DNA from: Diadema setosum
Lineage: Eukaryota > Echinodermata > Echinoidea > Diadematoida > Diadematidae
DNA: 64,000 bases
Direction: 5' to 3'
NCBI GenBank assembly: GCA_033980235.1
Contig: CM067077.1
Location: 11,694,102 to 11,758,101 of the forward strand
Below the pieces are notes generated by a model, which was given only the letters and a program-made list of their open reading frames with translations, was not told the DNA's origin and made no database searches. The position numbers and the translations under genes are program-made. Shown here piece by piece: positions 1-12,709 of the stretch (position 1 is the stretch's first letter; each line of letters opens with the position of its first letter).

Positions 1-68
1 TTTCCAGACTTAACCTTTGAAGAGAGAGGCGGCTTACCCACAACTTTACTGAAGTGATTTTTATTCAG

Positions 69-71
<3 letters not shown>

Positions 72-117
<46 letters not shown>
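72..117. repeat. (CT)n microsatellite
   Basis: About 23 uninterrupted CT units. Nothing else is recognisable in the first 700 bases. Confidence 0.98.
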
Positions 118-120
<3 letters not shown>

Positions 121-722
121 TCTAGCGTGTATAGAAGGATATGTCCGTAATAATCTGCGGCCTGCTGGAGCCATAAGCTTCTTAGCTTTTGAACAGCTCG
201 ACCGTCCTAGGGGACTCGATGGTTCTAATCTAGGCAAGAGAGCAAAATTGTTCATTGGAAAGGGATGGTGACTAGATAGAAAGGAGGGAGAGAGATGTAG
301 AAGTAATTAAATAAACACATAAGAGTGAGAGAAAGATGATGATACACAATGATGGCTTCTTGTACAGCGTCAGTATCCGCCTTTCGTAGAGGGTGCCCAT
401 GGCGTTTGATCTAGAATGTCTTAACCTCAACTGTTCAGTCAATGATATGGCTGGAATATTTGATTTCCATTATCCCGAGACAAGGATTAGGTACTATTGT
501 TGGAAAGGTGTTAGCTGTGAAGAGGTAATGTCCTCAGGTAAGCCGTGAAGTATAATAAAGAATCCAAATTCCTGATCCAAAGGGAGGGGCATGCATCCAA
601 AGCTTGGGTACAGAGCTATAGAAGGTTCTGTCGTCCCAAGCGGTGTAGCTCAGAGATTCCTTCAATAATTAAACTTGGTTCGCCGATCTCAGGCTACGAG
701 ATGGTTAATGCTGGATGATGCA

Positions 723-724
<2 letters not shown>

Positions 725-752
<28 letters not shown>
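725..752. repeat. (GA)n microsatellite
   Basis: About 14 GA units ending in a short G-run, just upstream of the SINE/MITE composite. Confidence 0.95.
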
Positions 753-759
<7 letters not shown>

Positions 760-784
760 ATATAGATAGTAAGGGGGCAGTGTG

Positions 785-1205
785 AAATGTTTATGATAAT
801 AATCATAAGGTATTATTAGGGAGCTTTAGATTTTAGACGCGCGGACGTTCAAAGAGAAAAAAAATCATGATCTGAGCGTGCGCAGTAGCGCGGATCAAGT
901 TACTGCGCACGCTCAGATCATGTTTTTTTCTCTTTGAACGTCCGCGCGTCTAAAATCTAAAGCTCCCTATTTACCCAGGGTAGCATCTTCAGTGATGCCA
1001 CTGCTCTACCAAAGGGCCCTGATATTATTATTACCCTAGCCACTAGCGTTGCCAAGTACCCATTCATACACCAAGGTCGAGAAGGACATTACTGTGTTAA
1101 AACATCTTGTCCAAGGACGTTAAGCACTGGGCGGGATTCGAACTCGGGTCCTTCGAACGGGAGTCGGGAGTCTTGTCCACTGCGCCACAACGTTCCCACT
1201 TCCAG
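785..1205 (-). mobile_element. tRNA-derived SINE, split by a MITE
   Basis: Read on the minus strand, the element starts near 1205 with a tRNA-like head: an A-box-like GTGGCGCAGTGG and a B-box GAGTTCGAATCCC at about 1135-1147. A body follows (CAGTGCTTA, GGACAAGATGTTTT, GGGTACTTGGCAA, TAGAGCAGTGG) and then a TAA/ATT-rich tail. The same head and body recur at 36212-36543. The tail is interrupted by the foldback at 819-967; removing it and one TA restores a tail resembling the other copy. Confidence 0.85.
819..967. mobile_element. Foldback MITE copy 1 (GGGAGCTTTAGATTT termini)
   Basis: A 149-bp element made of two near-perfect inverted arms with a spacer of about 17 bp. It begins GGGAGCTTTAGATTTTAGAC and ends with the reverse complement. 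It is flanked by TA on both sides (817-818, 968-969), as expected for a 2-bp TA target duplication (Tc1/mariner-type non-autonomous element). It encodes no protein. Confidence 0.93.
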
Positions 1206-2733
1206 GCCAACAGATTTCAAAAAGTGATTTCATCATTCCACTCTATTGGGTTTCGAACAATTTCTCGGACCCGTTTTGCCTGGAAGACCCTATTTGAATT
1301 TGAAAGTAAAACACCGAAACAAAACGACGACAATAATATAAAAACAAGCAAATCAAGACAAGTCCCTGAACCAAAACGGTGAGTATGATTCTGATTCATA
1401 ATCACTTGACAAAATGCAAAGAGCTCGAAAATTTGTGTGTTCTTCAAATAAACTGTTGGCATCGACAATATGATTTATGCCCATTTTCTGGAGTTCTGGT
1501 CTCTCTTTTATTATCATATCACCAACATGTGAACTACAATTTACTTAACATGTTATATACATGTATTCGTATCTAGAAAAGTTAGTAGCTACCAATTTAT
1601 TGGTGGTTACAGTGAAGAACTGAAGCGAAAACTGCAGTGATGTTCTACTTCCAGGGTATGCTTGAAGATGGAAATCTGGGGGTATAATACACCATGGGCA
1701 TGAGAAGCCGTCTCAAACACAATGCATTGGGGAGAAACAATTCCATTTCAATCCTGGCAACCGCCTAACCCCATTTCCTTCTCAGTCTTCTGCTTTTCCT
1801 CTCTCTGTCGCTCTCTGCATCTTCATTATCTTCTTCTTTTTTTCCCTATCATACCAAGTTGCTTCCACTTGACGGCAAATCGTAATTCATCGGGCTGAGC
1901 CAAAATCTCTTCCAGGCAAGGGATTAAACAAACAATGTCCCCGATTGAAAGAAAACACTCTATTTCATCCCGTCGCTATGGCAACAAACAATTTAGTCGC
2001 GTCACCCATGGTTGGAGGGGAACCTGGCGGGATGTATCATACGCGCAATGTTTGCTAGACGTATTTATTACAGCTGTCGAAATATTGTCTCCCTAGGCCC
2101 ATAGATGAATAGGAATTATGGCAATGCTCAAGAACCGCAACCACCCGGATCGCTCCGCTAAAAGCTTCCGATTACTAATACGCTGTATCAAAATTTCAAT
2201 CTTAGAAACTTCACAGCCACGCATCTTGATCGTTGATAAAAGCTACTTCAAACAACAAAGCAGAAGAGAAGAGAAACAGAGAGAGAAAGAAAGAGAGAGA
2301 CAGAGAGACAGACAGACAGAAGATAGAACGACTTTTAATATCCCTGGAGATATAAAAGCTCATCATACTAATGCACGCCCAAAAGATTCTTTGAAGGTTA
2401 AAAAAGTGAGGCATATGGGATATTGTATATCTTCAAGATTTCTTTCTCTCTCTCTCTCTCTCTGTCATTTTGTTATGTGTACTATACGAATTGTATTGCT
2501 TTTATATCCTATTACATTATATTATGTCATATCATATCAACTAAAGACACATGACTCAAAACTCACATTTTTCACCAGGCATTCAATTGCTAACTGTCTT
2601 GGAGGGGTCTGCGCTTTTGAATGTTTCTATAACAGATATATGACGCTTTACAAATGCTGTGAATCATCATCATCATCATCATCATATTACATTATATTTA
2701 TTATACATAATCATACATAATACATAATCATAA

Positions 2734-2740
<7 letters not shown>
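1206..2740. other. No gene recognised
   Basis: AT-rich unique-looking sequence with short CT/GA and CAGA tracts (around 2275-2320 and 2440-2465) and a CAT run near 2665. Open frames here look random in composition. Confidence 0.6.
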
Positions 2741-2781
<41 letters not shown>

Positions 2782-2805
2782 ATATATATATGTATGTATA
2801 TATGT
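2741..2805. repeat. (TA)n microsatellite
   Basis: A nearly pure TA run with a few TG/GTA interruptions; it can self-pair. Confidence 0.95.
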
Positions 2806-5800
2806 AAAAAAAATATAATATATGTTTATATGATTGAAAATATTATGATAATTAATGATATGAATAAATGTAATCCTATGAATATAAACGAAAGAGGAAG
2901 AGGGATGGAAGTGACATACAGGTAGATACAGAGAGGTATAAGAAATGATACAATGCATTAATGTGTGCAACGAGCGAAGTTATTTTCATTTCATCTTAAA
3001 AGCTCACTAAATGTGCAAAGAGAATCTTGCAGATTGTGAGTGAAATCGAACAAAATGAAATTTATTTACCATGCAGTAACATCAATACAAACATAAAATA
3101 GTCAAAGTTAAAGAACATCATAGTTGGTAAAAAAAAAAAAACCCAGCAATAGCAAGCAGGCCGGTAGAAGCAAATCCTTTCACATTTTTAATACGAGAAA
3201 TCATTTTACAGGTTTGCAATATTCACAGAAGTAATGTTGTGATTGTATTTTACGTTACACAGGTTTATATTGGGGATTACTGAACATTCCTAAAGATATA
3301 TTGTGATGTGCTGTGTAAATACAAATTACTATAATTAGTGTAAGTTTCAATTCTCCACTTGTATGAAGGAAATCAGTTTGACAAATATGAAAATATAAAC
3401 AAGAGTACTCATTAGAAATATATAGTTATGTGCATGATACGTACATAATATTTCATGGCATATTTTTAAATATACAGGTGGAGGAGACCGTTATCGATGA
3501 GTAATTTGTTTGACTTGGATAACGGCCTCAAGACACTATGGTTTGTTACAGTTTAATCTCTTTTTGTTTAACCATAGGCACAAAACACATACACACAGAA
3601 TAGATTCACACCGAACGAATATACAAACCTGTTTCAAAGGGTATTTCAATTCGTTTTGTTTTACTCTACGTTTCGAATTTGTGGCAGAGAAATACTTTAC
3701 ATATGGTCTGTGATTTTCGTTGGTTACACAACTCTTTCCAATCTCGCTCACTCTACGTATGTTTATACTTCCATTGTAAGTGAGATGACCTTCGCATTAC
3801 ACGCACAAAAATAATATTATCAAATCTACATGCCATCGCAGATCCACTTTGATAAATGGTAAAAAAACAACAACAATGCAATGCATATCAAAAGGGAACA
3901 AGAAAAACAAGAAGAAGAAAAGAAGGACTGGAAAAGGAAGAGCAAGAATACAAATTTTGCAGCCATTTCAAAGTGAGTCTATTCTTATTATAAACTAATC
4001 GCTGCTAAAAAGCTGAATAAATGAGTTAAGAATAAAATAAAAGTAGATAAAGAATTGCATTTACCAGTTGTCAAATCGTGATGGAATTTGCTACTTCCAG
4101 GTTTAGGAAAGACAAGTTGAAGAATTGTGTTACACTGCAAAGTTACAATTATAGTGCCATAAATTAATTGAGTATAGGTCGAACTGAAAAATTCATCCGA
4201 GCCTTACGCTATGGTCTCACTCTCAGTCCACGGTTGACACCCTATTGAACAAACTTACAGTTATAACCATTCGAATGTTAGATTGCCTTGCTTAAATTCT
4301 TGAAGGGCAAACACCTACCGCATCGTTTTCTCCCAGGTTACCAAGTTGTGTTTGCAAATATATTATTGTTGCTGCTACTGTATTTATTTCTATGTCCTGT
4401 ATGTGCAGCAAATTGTCTCACCCCAATTTACCTTTAGCCGCAATCTGTGCAGTAATGTGTCTCATCCACAATGTGTCCCTACGCAACGTCTGGTAGAGCA
4501 ATCTTTATCTCACTTTCAAACGAAAGTGTCTCCTACATCTTTGTCATGTCTTCATCACTCATCTTTAGGCGGCGAGTTCATCCGTGTGGCGGGCAAATCG
4601 GCCGTGAAACATCCATCTTCTGAAGAGAACAATCCGCCATCACGGACAATTGGGTGCCGCGCAGCATGCGGATCGCTTATCAGATGAAGGGATGGCGCTA
4701 TTAATCTATCGTAGATGTCAACGCACTTCCCGTCTAGATTAGATCCTACAGCGCGTCAAGTGCATGACGGTGCGAATTCTTCTTTTTTTCCCCCTCCTCG
4801 CATCTTTAAAGCTTTGCTTTTTCTTCATTCTCCCCGCATCCAATCTAGGTGAAGAAATGAAGATCTAAGTGGGGTGTCCTCGCATCACGTGTCACGGTGC
4901 TTGTTACAAGTCTGAATCCCGATATACACACACTTACCAGTCACGTGATCGCAGCCAAGAGACACAGTTTTGATGTTTGCCGTTGATTGATTGATTGAGC
5001 CTCGAGTGTGCGTTCGCAACGGAGAGAAGGTAGCTTATTGAATCAACCCACTTTTGTGTAAGGAACAATGCGGCAAACGTCCCTGGTAGACGGCGTGTAG
5101 AGAACTTAAACTCCCCTCTATATCAGACAATAATATTGTCAGAGGTCACAATGTACAAGGTTATCTCCGAACTGAAGACGTTTAAAACAACATTGTAGAA
5201 AAATGTGCCAACTTGTGACTTGGTTTATATTCCGTGCAATAAGAATATATACTAGTAACTCAAAGAGAATTAACAAGGAAGGGAAGGGGGTGCTACTGCG
5301 GGTGGAATGAAGTTGGGTGACCTTTTATCACAGCTCATGAAATTAGATCATTTTGTAAACTACGAGGATAATATTTAACAAGTCTTTGTATATCAAAGGT
5401 AAAAGTACATGTCAACATCATTTTTGAAAGGAAGTTGAGAACCATTTTCCCTGCCAAAATTTTGATGAAAATATTCCCAAACTACAAAAAAAAAAAAACG
5501 CACACACACACACAAAACCAAACAGTGAAAGCCTACTCGAGTTTTTTTTTCCCATTCAAACTGGTTATTAAACAAAACAAAGACTTTATTATAAGGAAAT
5601 AAAAGGAAACCAAGCCTTTGATTCAATCAACAACAACGAGAATCATTGGGGGAAAATGAATAAAGGGACGTGTAGGATGGCTTACGAAATACATCGGATA
5701 AAAAAGAATATATTATTATCGAACCGGAGGCTATAAAGAAGGCGAGGCAAGGTGTCTGATATTTCTACACTCTTGGAGATTGATATATTTGGGTTTAGTA

Positions 5801-6374
5801 TAATTCGTAACGATGATTCATCAAGTAAAAAAAAAATGGCTCTCACATACTTTAAGGCTTGTGAATATATATTTATATATTCATATATGTATATATTCAT
5901 ATATTCATTTATATACAAACACATACGGAGAGCGACAAAAAAAACAAAAAACAATTTTCTTGTTTTTAAGACAGTTTGGACTCATTTTTGCATATTTGTA
6001 ATTTTCCCCAACATGCTTCCTTTGAAATGTGTCTTGCTGAAAAAAAAAAATGCGCATTACTTCGAACCACATTTAGGTGAGATCTTATCTCATAAAGATA
6101 ATAGATATACTTGTCATTACAAGATGCCCGTCATAGATTTGATCTGATCAAAATAAAAACTCCGTCGTCGACCTGGAGACAAAAGAAAACAGAGAAATGC
6201 ATCGCACCCTGTGTAAAGCTATTCTTCCCTTTAAGACTACAGACTTGGTTGTAGTTATGATTATACTCACAATCATATTTGCAAGAATTGTGCTTAGGTT
6301 ATCATTCTAAGCTTACTGTACTGTAGTTAAATGGATTCACAGTCCTTATCCATTAAGATAATGTGTATTGATAT
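2806..6374. other. No gene recognised
   Basis: AT-rich DNA with short A-runs, a CA run near 5500 and TATA tracts near 5865-5925. The segment around 4560-5100 is richer in GC than its surroundings and could be regulatory, but no specific site can be named. Confidence 0.5.
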
Positions 6375-6499
6375 TTATAGATATAGTTATAGTTATAGTT
6401 ATACTTATAGTCATAGTTAATTTATAGTTATAGTTATAGTTAATTTATAGTTATAGTTATAGTTATAGTTATAGTTATTGTTATAGATATAGTTATAGA
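6375..6499. repeat. TTATAG minisatellite
   Basis: About 20 tandem copies of a 6-bp TTATAG unit, with variants (TTATAC, TCATAG, TAATTTATAG) spaced through it. Confidence 0.95.
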
Positions 6500-6965
6500 T
6501 CAATGCTTATTGATTTTACCCGGCAAACAGAATGTTTGTTGATGGAATGATTGTGTGTACTGGGCTGGGCTGGTGGGAGGTGGGTTAATGTTAGTTTCTT
6601 GGAATAGAGAAACGAATTAAAGAAACAAAAATCCCACTCTGATGATATTTTGATGCTTAAAAAAAGAGAAAAAATATATTTGATTGATATACCAATTATG
6701 GTTCGGCAGATCAGTATATCTTTTTTCGCACCCTTCCTCTTCCTTCTTCTAAATACTTCTCCTCTCTTCTCACTTTTATATCATAAGTATCCTTTACCAT
6801 GATTGTGATAGCAACTTTTAACCTGAACTTTCCAAAAACTTTCATGTTTCTTTATTAGCTTAAAAGATTCAGAAGCAATAAAAACTCAAAACAGGATCTC
6901 AAATCAAAACGCAATTCAAATCACACACATACCCACTGAGCAACGCAAACATAACTTCACGCACG

Positions 6966-6968
<3 letters not shown>

Positions 6969-7008
<40 letters not shown>
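6969..7008. repeat. (CA)n microsatellite
   Basis: About 20 uninterrupted CA units. Confidence 0.97.
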
Positions 7009-7011
<3 letters not shown>

Positions 7012-7895
7012 ACACTGACACAAATACTCGGGAACACTGAAAGAAACAAATGCGAACGAACAACCAAAACATCAGCATTACCATTTTCATTGGACAGCGG
7101 TCGGGAGTCAGTCGGGAGTGTTGGGCGCGCGCAGATATAAGTATAGTGTACTAATCGTGCTGGCGCATTAATATCTTGTCTCAAAGCTGCAGTAACACCA
7201 GCGCCAGAGACCCATCCGGTATATCTCGACGACCTACTTCATCTGTCCAGTTGATAGCACGCTTCCGCTATCGTCGGTCGTGTGACAACTCTCCTTGAGA
7301 TAACCGCACACGCACACAGACATACACACATTTTCACTCACATACACACCATAAACACTAACCCTGGCCAGCATCCGCGTAATAGGTCGCAATCGAGCCC
7401 AACAACCACCTACGCAATACCGCCAGAAGCACTTTGACTGGTCACTTGTCTCGCTCGTCCCACATGTCTTACTCTGTCACCGTACTCCTGTCTCGTTTTC
7501 CAGTGACCGTTAGACGGCCCTGACCAACTCACAGCCACCGGTCCCTTCAGGATCTTGACAACGTACTTGCCACATCAACGTCCTATACTCGGTGGAAGAG
7601 CTTTCTTGAATTTTCTGGAAGGGTAATCGTCAAGACGCGACGAAGGCGTGTGGTGAAAAGTGGTGTAACGTCAACGGCTCGTGGACTTGTAAGGGTTAAT
7701 GCTTGGACACAATGGCTCGAGTGCAGACAAAGGAACGCCTTCCGAGTGACGAGTAAGTTGGACTTTATTTTATCATGATGACAATGTTTTCCTGTGTCGA
7801 TCATCGAATTGCTTTCGAGAAAACGAAATGGGGAAAAAATATTCGTAATATCACTGTTTCAGTAGTAGACATGATAAAAATTATGAGCATGCATA
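7009..7895. other. No gene recognised
   Basis: Mixed-composition DNA, including a comparatively GC-rich, CpG-containing stretch at about 7080-7700. No coding motif is seen. Confidence 0.5.
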
Positions 7896-8030
7896 CTCGG
7901 CCGGGATTCGAACCGCTGCATGCTTTAAGGATTTAGAACCAGCACTTGCTGTCGGGTGGAAGCTCGGTGGTCTTGTGGATAACACGCTGCCCGGAGATCA
8001 GGAGGTCGTATAGGTTTTAATCCTGAATGA
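7896..8030. repeat. Head-to-head tRNA-like SINE fragments
   Basis: On the minus strand, GGTTCGAATCCCGG (about 7904-7917) is a good B-box. On the plus strand, CTCGGTGGTCTTGTGG with GGTTTTAATCC about 40 bp later resembles a decayed A-box/B-box pair. The two divergent tRNA-like heads lie within 130 bp. Neither folds as an obvious intact tRNA, so decayed SINEs are likelier than tRNA genes. Confidence 0.4.
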
Positions 8031-8699
8031 ATATGTATACCCATATTTTTCTACTATAAATATAATGTGCTGATTTGGGATATTCTCCGAACGATTGTTC
8101 GTAAGATAGAATAGCATGATGTTTTGAGCAAGCATTTCCTTTGGAATATCATCCGGAATATTTGCGACAAAATAATTTAGAGGATGTTCCTTCATGTAAT
8201 CCAACTTTTATAGCATTTTTAGTTCAACAATACAGAGAACAAACACTACCAAACGCGAAAAAAAAACCCCAGAAACCCAACAAACAATAAAGTAAACGGT
8301 AAAACAAAAGAAAAAATGCAGGAAAATACGAGGTGTAAAACGTGTGAAAACTTGCCATTTTCATAATTTGTTTGGTCCACCTTACACACCTGCTCATATT
8401 CTTAAAACTGTCAGTAATAGAGACGAACTGTCGCATAACCATGTATGACCCAATCTTTGCTTTTATATAACATCGATTTGACAAAGATATTCATTGCTTG
8501 AGAGGTTTCGATGCCCGGAATTTGTTTATCCACGTTCAGGCAAATAATTCGAATTTTAACCATTATTAAAATTTCCCCAATGTCGAACTGTCAAGATCAT
8601 GCTTCTGCGTTCCTGAGCATTGACGTGATATTATTAGAACAAAAGGCGCCAATTGCATCACTGCAGCAAGGGGAATTCTATGATTTGATGGGTGCAAGC

Positions 8700-9040
8700 A
8701 CCAACTTCGACGCCCACGAATCAAACAGCCCACGAGTGATACAGTTCATGAGTCATACAGCCCACGAGTCATATTACCCATAAGTTCCACACTTAGCAAA
8801 CAAGGCCCATGCACGAGACAAACACATTAAGCCCGGTGTTTTAATGTCAAACTCGTGGGCTGTTTTTACCTAGTGTCGAAGTCATGGGCCTTATTTGCCT
8901 AGGTGTCGAACCCAGACTGTATGACTCGTTGACTGTATGAGTTATGACTCATGGACCTTTTTTTTTTTTTTTTCAATGTCGAACTCGTGGTCTGTATGAC
9001 TCGTGGATGTCGGTCTCGTAGGATGGCTCCGATGTTGTCA
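8700..9040. repeat. Self-inverting CACGAG array, copy 1
   Basis: The left part (about 8710-8775) has four or five 16-bp units like CACGAGTCATACAGCC. The right part (about 8850-9030) carries the same unit reverse-complemented (GGCTGTATGACTCGTG type), mixed with TCGAACTCGTGG and TTTGCCTAGGTGTCG motifs. The same two-part structure recurs at 25118-25560. Confidence 0.85.
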
Positions 9041-12000
9041 GCATTGCTTTACCAACATCGGAATTTAACAGATCTGGAAACACATCATGATCCATGTGTT
9101 GACCAATCTTGATTAAATCATAAGAGAGACTTCCATAATACTATGCATCCTCGTACACACAGACAGACTTACAACTAAAGAAAGATGTATGAAACTGAGT
9201 ACACATGCCACAGCAACAAGAACAAACGAAAAATAATGAGGTGTGGGAGAACATATGGAAATTGCATCTCCTCTTTTTTGATGTTTTCTCCTTTTTACTT
9301 TCAATTTAATTTAATGAGATGAACAGCTGGCCGCACAGCGAAGTGCTGCAAGGCGTTTTTCTATTTCTCAGGCTCCCTATCTATCTCTCATCTTTTATCA
9401 TTATCTTTGTGGGTGGCAATTAATAAAGCAGATATGAAGAGATTTCTTTTCCACGCTGTCACGACACAGCGTCCTGGCTAGACCGTGCATTTGCTGCCGA
9501 TGCAGACGGCATCGAAAAGGCAGCCTTGGATGAGTCGCGCGCCACATCGGAAATTAGCTCCCAATACTCGCAGCTTCTCGTCCACCAACAGCCATTTCTC
9601 TCCGTTATGAACGATGCTTAATGACCCATGGGAGCTCCCAGTCCTGCACCTCTCTCCTTCCGATACTCATCATGGCGTTACCTCCAAATCTGGATGTATA
9701 GGAATGGAGAGGTGTTGTTGTTAAGACATAGACAAAATTGAGACATATTGAAAGCAGACTAAAGATAATAATCTTTGTCCGTAATATTGTATTATTTTCT
9801 CACTCTCATTCTCATTTTTCTCATGTCATACGATGTATTGTAACATTGTAAAGATAAAATGTATTGTTTACCTTTGGAAGCAGTGATTTAACAATTGTTC
9901 GAGTTATTACATTTGATGCACATGTGTAGGTCAGCTGTATCACAAAACATCCTACCATATAAAAATTTCGCAATAAAGCCCAAAAATATTAGGACACATT
10001 TCTTTTTCTCGATAAAACATAACTTTAGACGGTTTATTCTAGAAACAACAATTTTACCTATTTTTCACATCCTGTATATTTTACAATATTTAACATTGAT
10101 TATAGTGATTAACATTTTTACATTGGTTGATTCTATCCCGGACTCATAATTATTTTAGAACTATTTTGAGGCATTTAAGCTGGGTTTCTGTTTCATCTGC
10201 AAATGAAGAGTTTGTTTGCAAAAACCGATAAGTCCATTTTTGAAGATTTTGAAGAACCGTCTCTGTCATAAAGTACAAAATAATACCTTTTAAATGATAT
10301 ATTGGTCACTACATATAAAGGTACATTTTTGAAGTTATGGTCAAAAGAAGCAAAAATTTTCTTATTATTTTCTTTATTTCTCTTGACCTTTAATATGGAC
10401 TTATCGGTTTTTGCAAAGTCTTCAAATGGTAAATTATACCTTTAATTATGGCTCAAATGTAAAGTCATATGCAATAATACAAATAATCAGGGTTATACTA
10501 CTATTATCCCATATATTCGTTACTTGAGTGTCTAAAACACAAACAGCGCAAGACAAATATACTGTCTAGATTGAAACATTACAACTTTCTTTATTTTGTA
10601 ATACATTTAATCAACATTTAGATACGCACTTGTATCTGACCAGGCATTCGACTGTTATCTGTAAAACCCCTCAAATATGCTATTTATGAGAAATCAAGTA
10701 GAAATGTTAAAACACATTCTAGGTACTTGTAATTCATTTCCAAACACAGTTTAACAGTGCACTTTCCTACATTCGTTTAAGTCGTTGCTGAAAAAAAAAA
10801 AATAGTGAATGCAGTACCGACAACTTATCAGCTTTTTTTTTCTCTTTGTTTCTCTAAACATAATTATCCTCTCTCTATGAAACACAATTCTAAAACACGA
10901 AATACTATGGATTACATACAAATTCTCTCTAATTTTTCCTAGTCATATAGTGCTCAAACTTTGTTCAACTTTGGTCAGGTAAAGTATGAAAAACATACAT
11001 GCACGAGCAGCATTCGTGCACGCAAGCGCGTACACAAACACGCACACACACGTACACGACACGTATACAGCGCAACAACAAAACAGATGGCACGCACTTA
11101 TAGACTGCACACGCGCGTTTTCTTTTTATTCTTCCTTTACGTGAAGAATGTTCTCGTATGACTTATATTATAGAACTCTTTTGGTTTATATTTGTCAGTA
11201 GCCTGCATATTTGCCTTTTTTTTTTGGGGGGGGGGGTATCTCTCTTTGTGAGATATTGAATGAAATGTCCTGATGCCTTCATCCAAAAGTTCGTCCATAA
11301 GCTACAAGTTTAGCTGATAATTACTTTAAAGCCATGTTCAAGCATAACGCCTGTTTAGTTTTGGTTGGTTTTGTGGTGTTTTTCCCCGTCTTTTCATTCA
11401 TACGGCTGTGTTTTCGAGATAGGAAATGCAGAAATGATAAAAACAAACAAAGACAAATACATAATTATGACATTGCAGTTTTGCATTGTGAAAACTTTCG
11501 AAGTTTGTGAAACAATATTTCTACTTTGTGCGCGGTAACTAATGCTTTCGTTGTTTTTTTTTTTTGTTCTCCCTCCAGTTACGTTTACAAATCGACCCTT
11601 ATTATTCTATTTTGCGAATCGACACGCTGTTCACGGTTAATTTCAATCATTTAAGGAAAAAGCCTTGCGGCATACTTTCTTGTTTCTGTATTTTCATTTT
11701 TTTATTGTAATCTTTATGTTCGTGATACTTATCTGAAATTACGAACACATCGATATAATTTAGTACTCAAGGACCTTTTTTTTTTCAATTCGAAACTATG
11801 CTAGATATAATGAACACGAACAACCTGATCTTTTTGGGCTAATCTATTTGATTTCTTTTGCTGAAACTTACAGATGAAATCTCAAGAGTTTTCTCACTTT
11901 TTTTTTTATTTGAAATGCATAGTCATAGAGAAAACAATCATAATGAAGATACCTCAATACTAGGAAACGTTTTACCTTTTCAATGAAATCATACTTATTT

Positions 12001-12127
12001 CATCATCGCAAAATCTCCGAGAAGGTGCCAACATGCGCGGAAAATACCTGAGGCACAGAAATTAATCTGTCGATACGAAACTTCGAACGATGTTTGCGGC
12101 ATATGTCTCGCTGCAGAGATCAAGGCA

Positions 12128-12129
<2 letters not shown>
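9041..12129. other. No gene recognised (contains one inverted repeat)
   Basis: AT-rich DNA with T- and A-runs and a poly-G tract near 11230. The segment at 9440-9720 is less AT-rich. The only structured element is the inverted repeat at 10215-10417. Confidence 0.5.
10215..10417. repeat. Short inverted-repeat element
   Basis: TTTGCAAAAACCGATAAGTC at the left is matched by its reverse complement at the right. The interior is AT-rich with partial self-complementarity (AAAGGTAC..., TTTGAAG...). MITE-like, about 203 bp; no clear target duplication was identified. Confidence 0.7.
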
Positions 12130-12169
<40 letters not shown>

Positions 12170-12292
12170 ATCTATCTATCTATCTATCTACATGTATTTA
12201 TCTATTTATCTAGCTATGTAATTATCTATCTGTATGTCTGTCTATCTATTCATTTATCTATCTATATGTCTATCTATATATCTATTACCTAT

Positions 12293-12323
<31 letters not shown>

Positions 12324-12414
12324 TCTGTTTATCTATCTATCTATATATCTATCTATCTGTCTATGTATATATAATATATATAATACATATATATATAATA
12401 TATTTCTCTATCTA

Positions 12415-12450
<36 letters not shown>

Positions 12451-12460
12451 TTCTCTTCTG
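12130..12460. repeat. (CT)n then (TATC)n/(TTTA)n compound microsatellite
   Basis: About 35 bp of CT, followed by roughly 290 bp of TATC, TATT and TCTG tetranucleotide units broken by a TATA island near 12370-12400. Confidence 0.97.
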
Positions 12461-12656
12461 GCAGTATCGAGGAAGACGCCTTGCCGTGCAGTCTTGTGAC
12501 GAAATTAAAGGTCATATCACTAATCGCTCCCTGCTCTCTTCGCTGTTAGATGATTCCACTTAATCAAATTTGCCCCTCGACGTTGGGAGAATTGTGCTAG
12601 TTCTGTCCCTGAAATCCTGGAAACACTGTACCTCAGGCACACAAGGAGTGTGCACG

Positions 12657-12658
<2 letters not shown>

Positions 12659-12709
<51 letters not shown>
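12659..12709. repeat. (CA)n microsatellite
   Basis: About 25 CA units with one AAA interruption. Confidence 0.97.
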
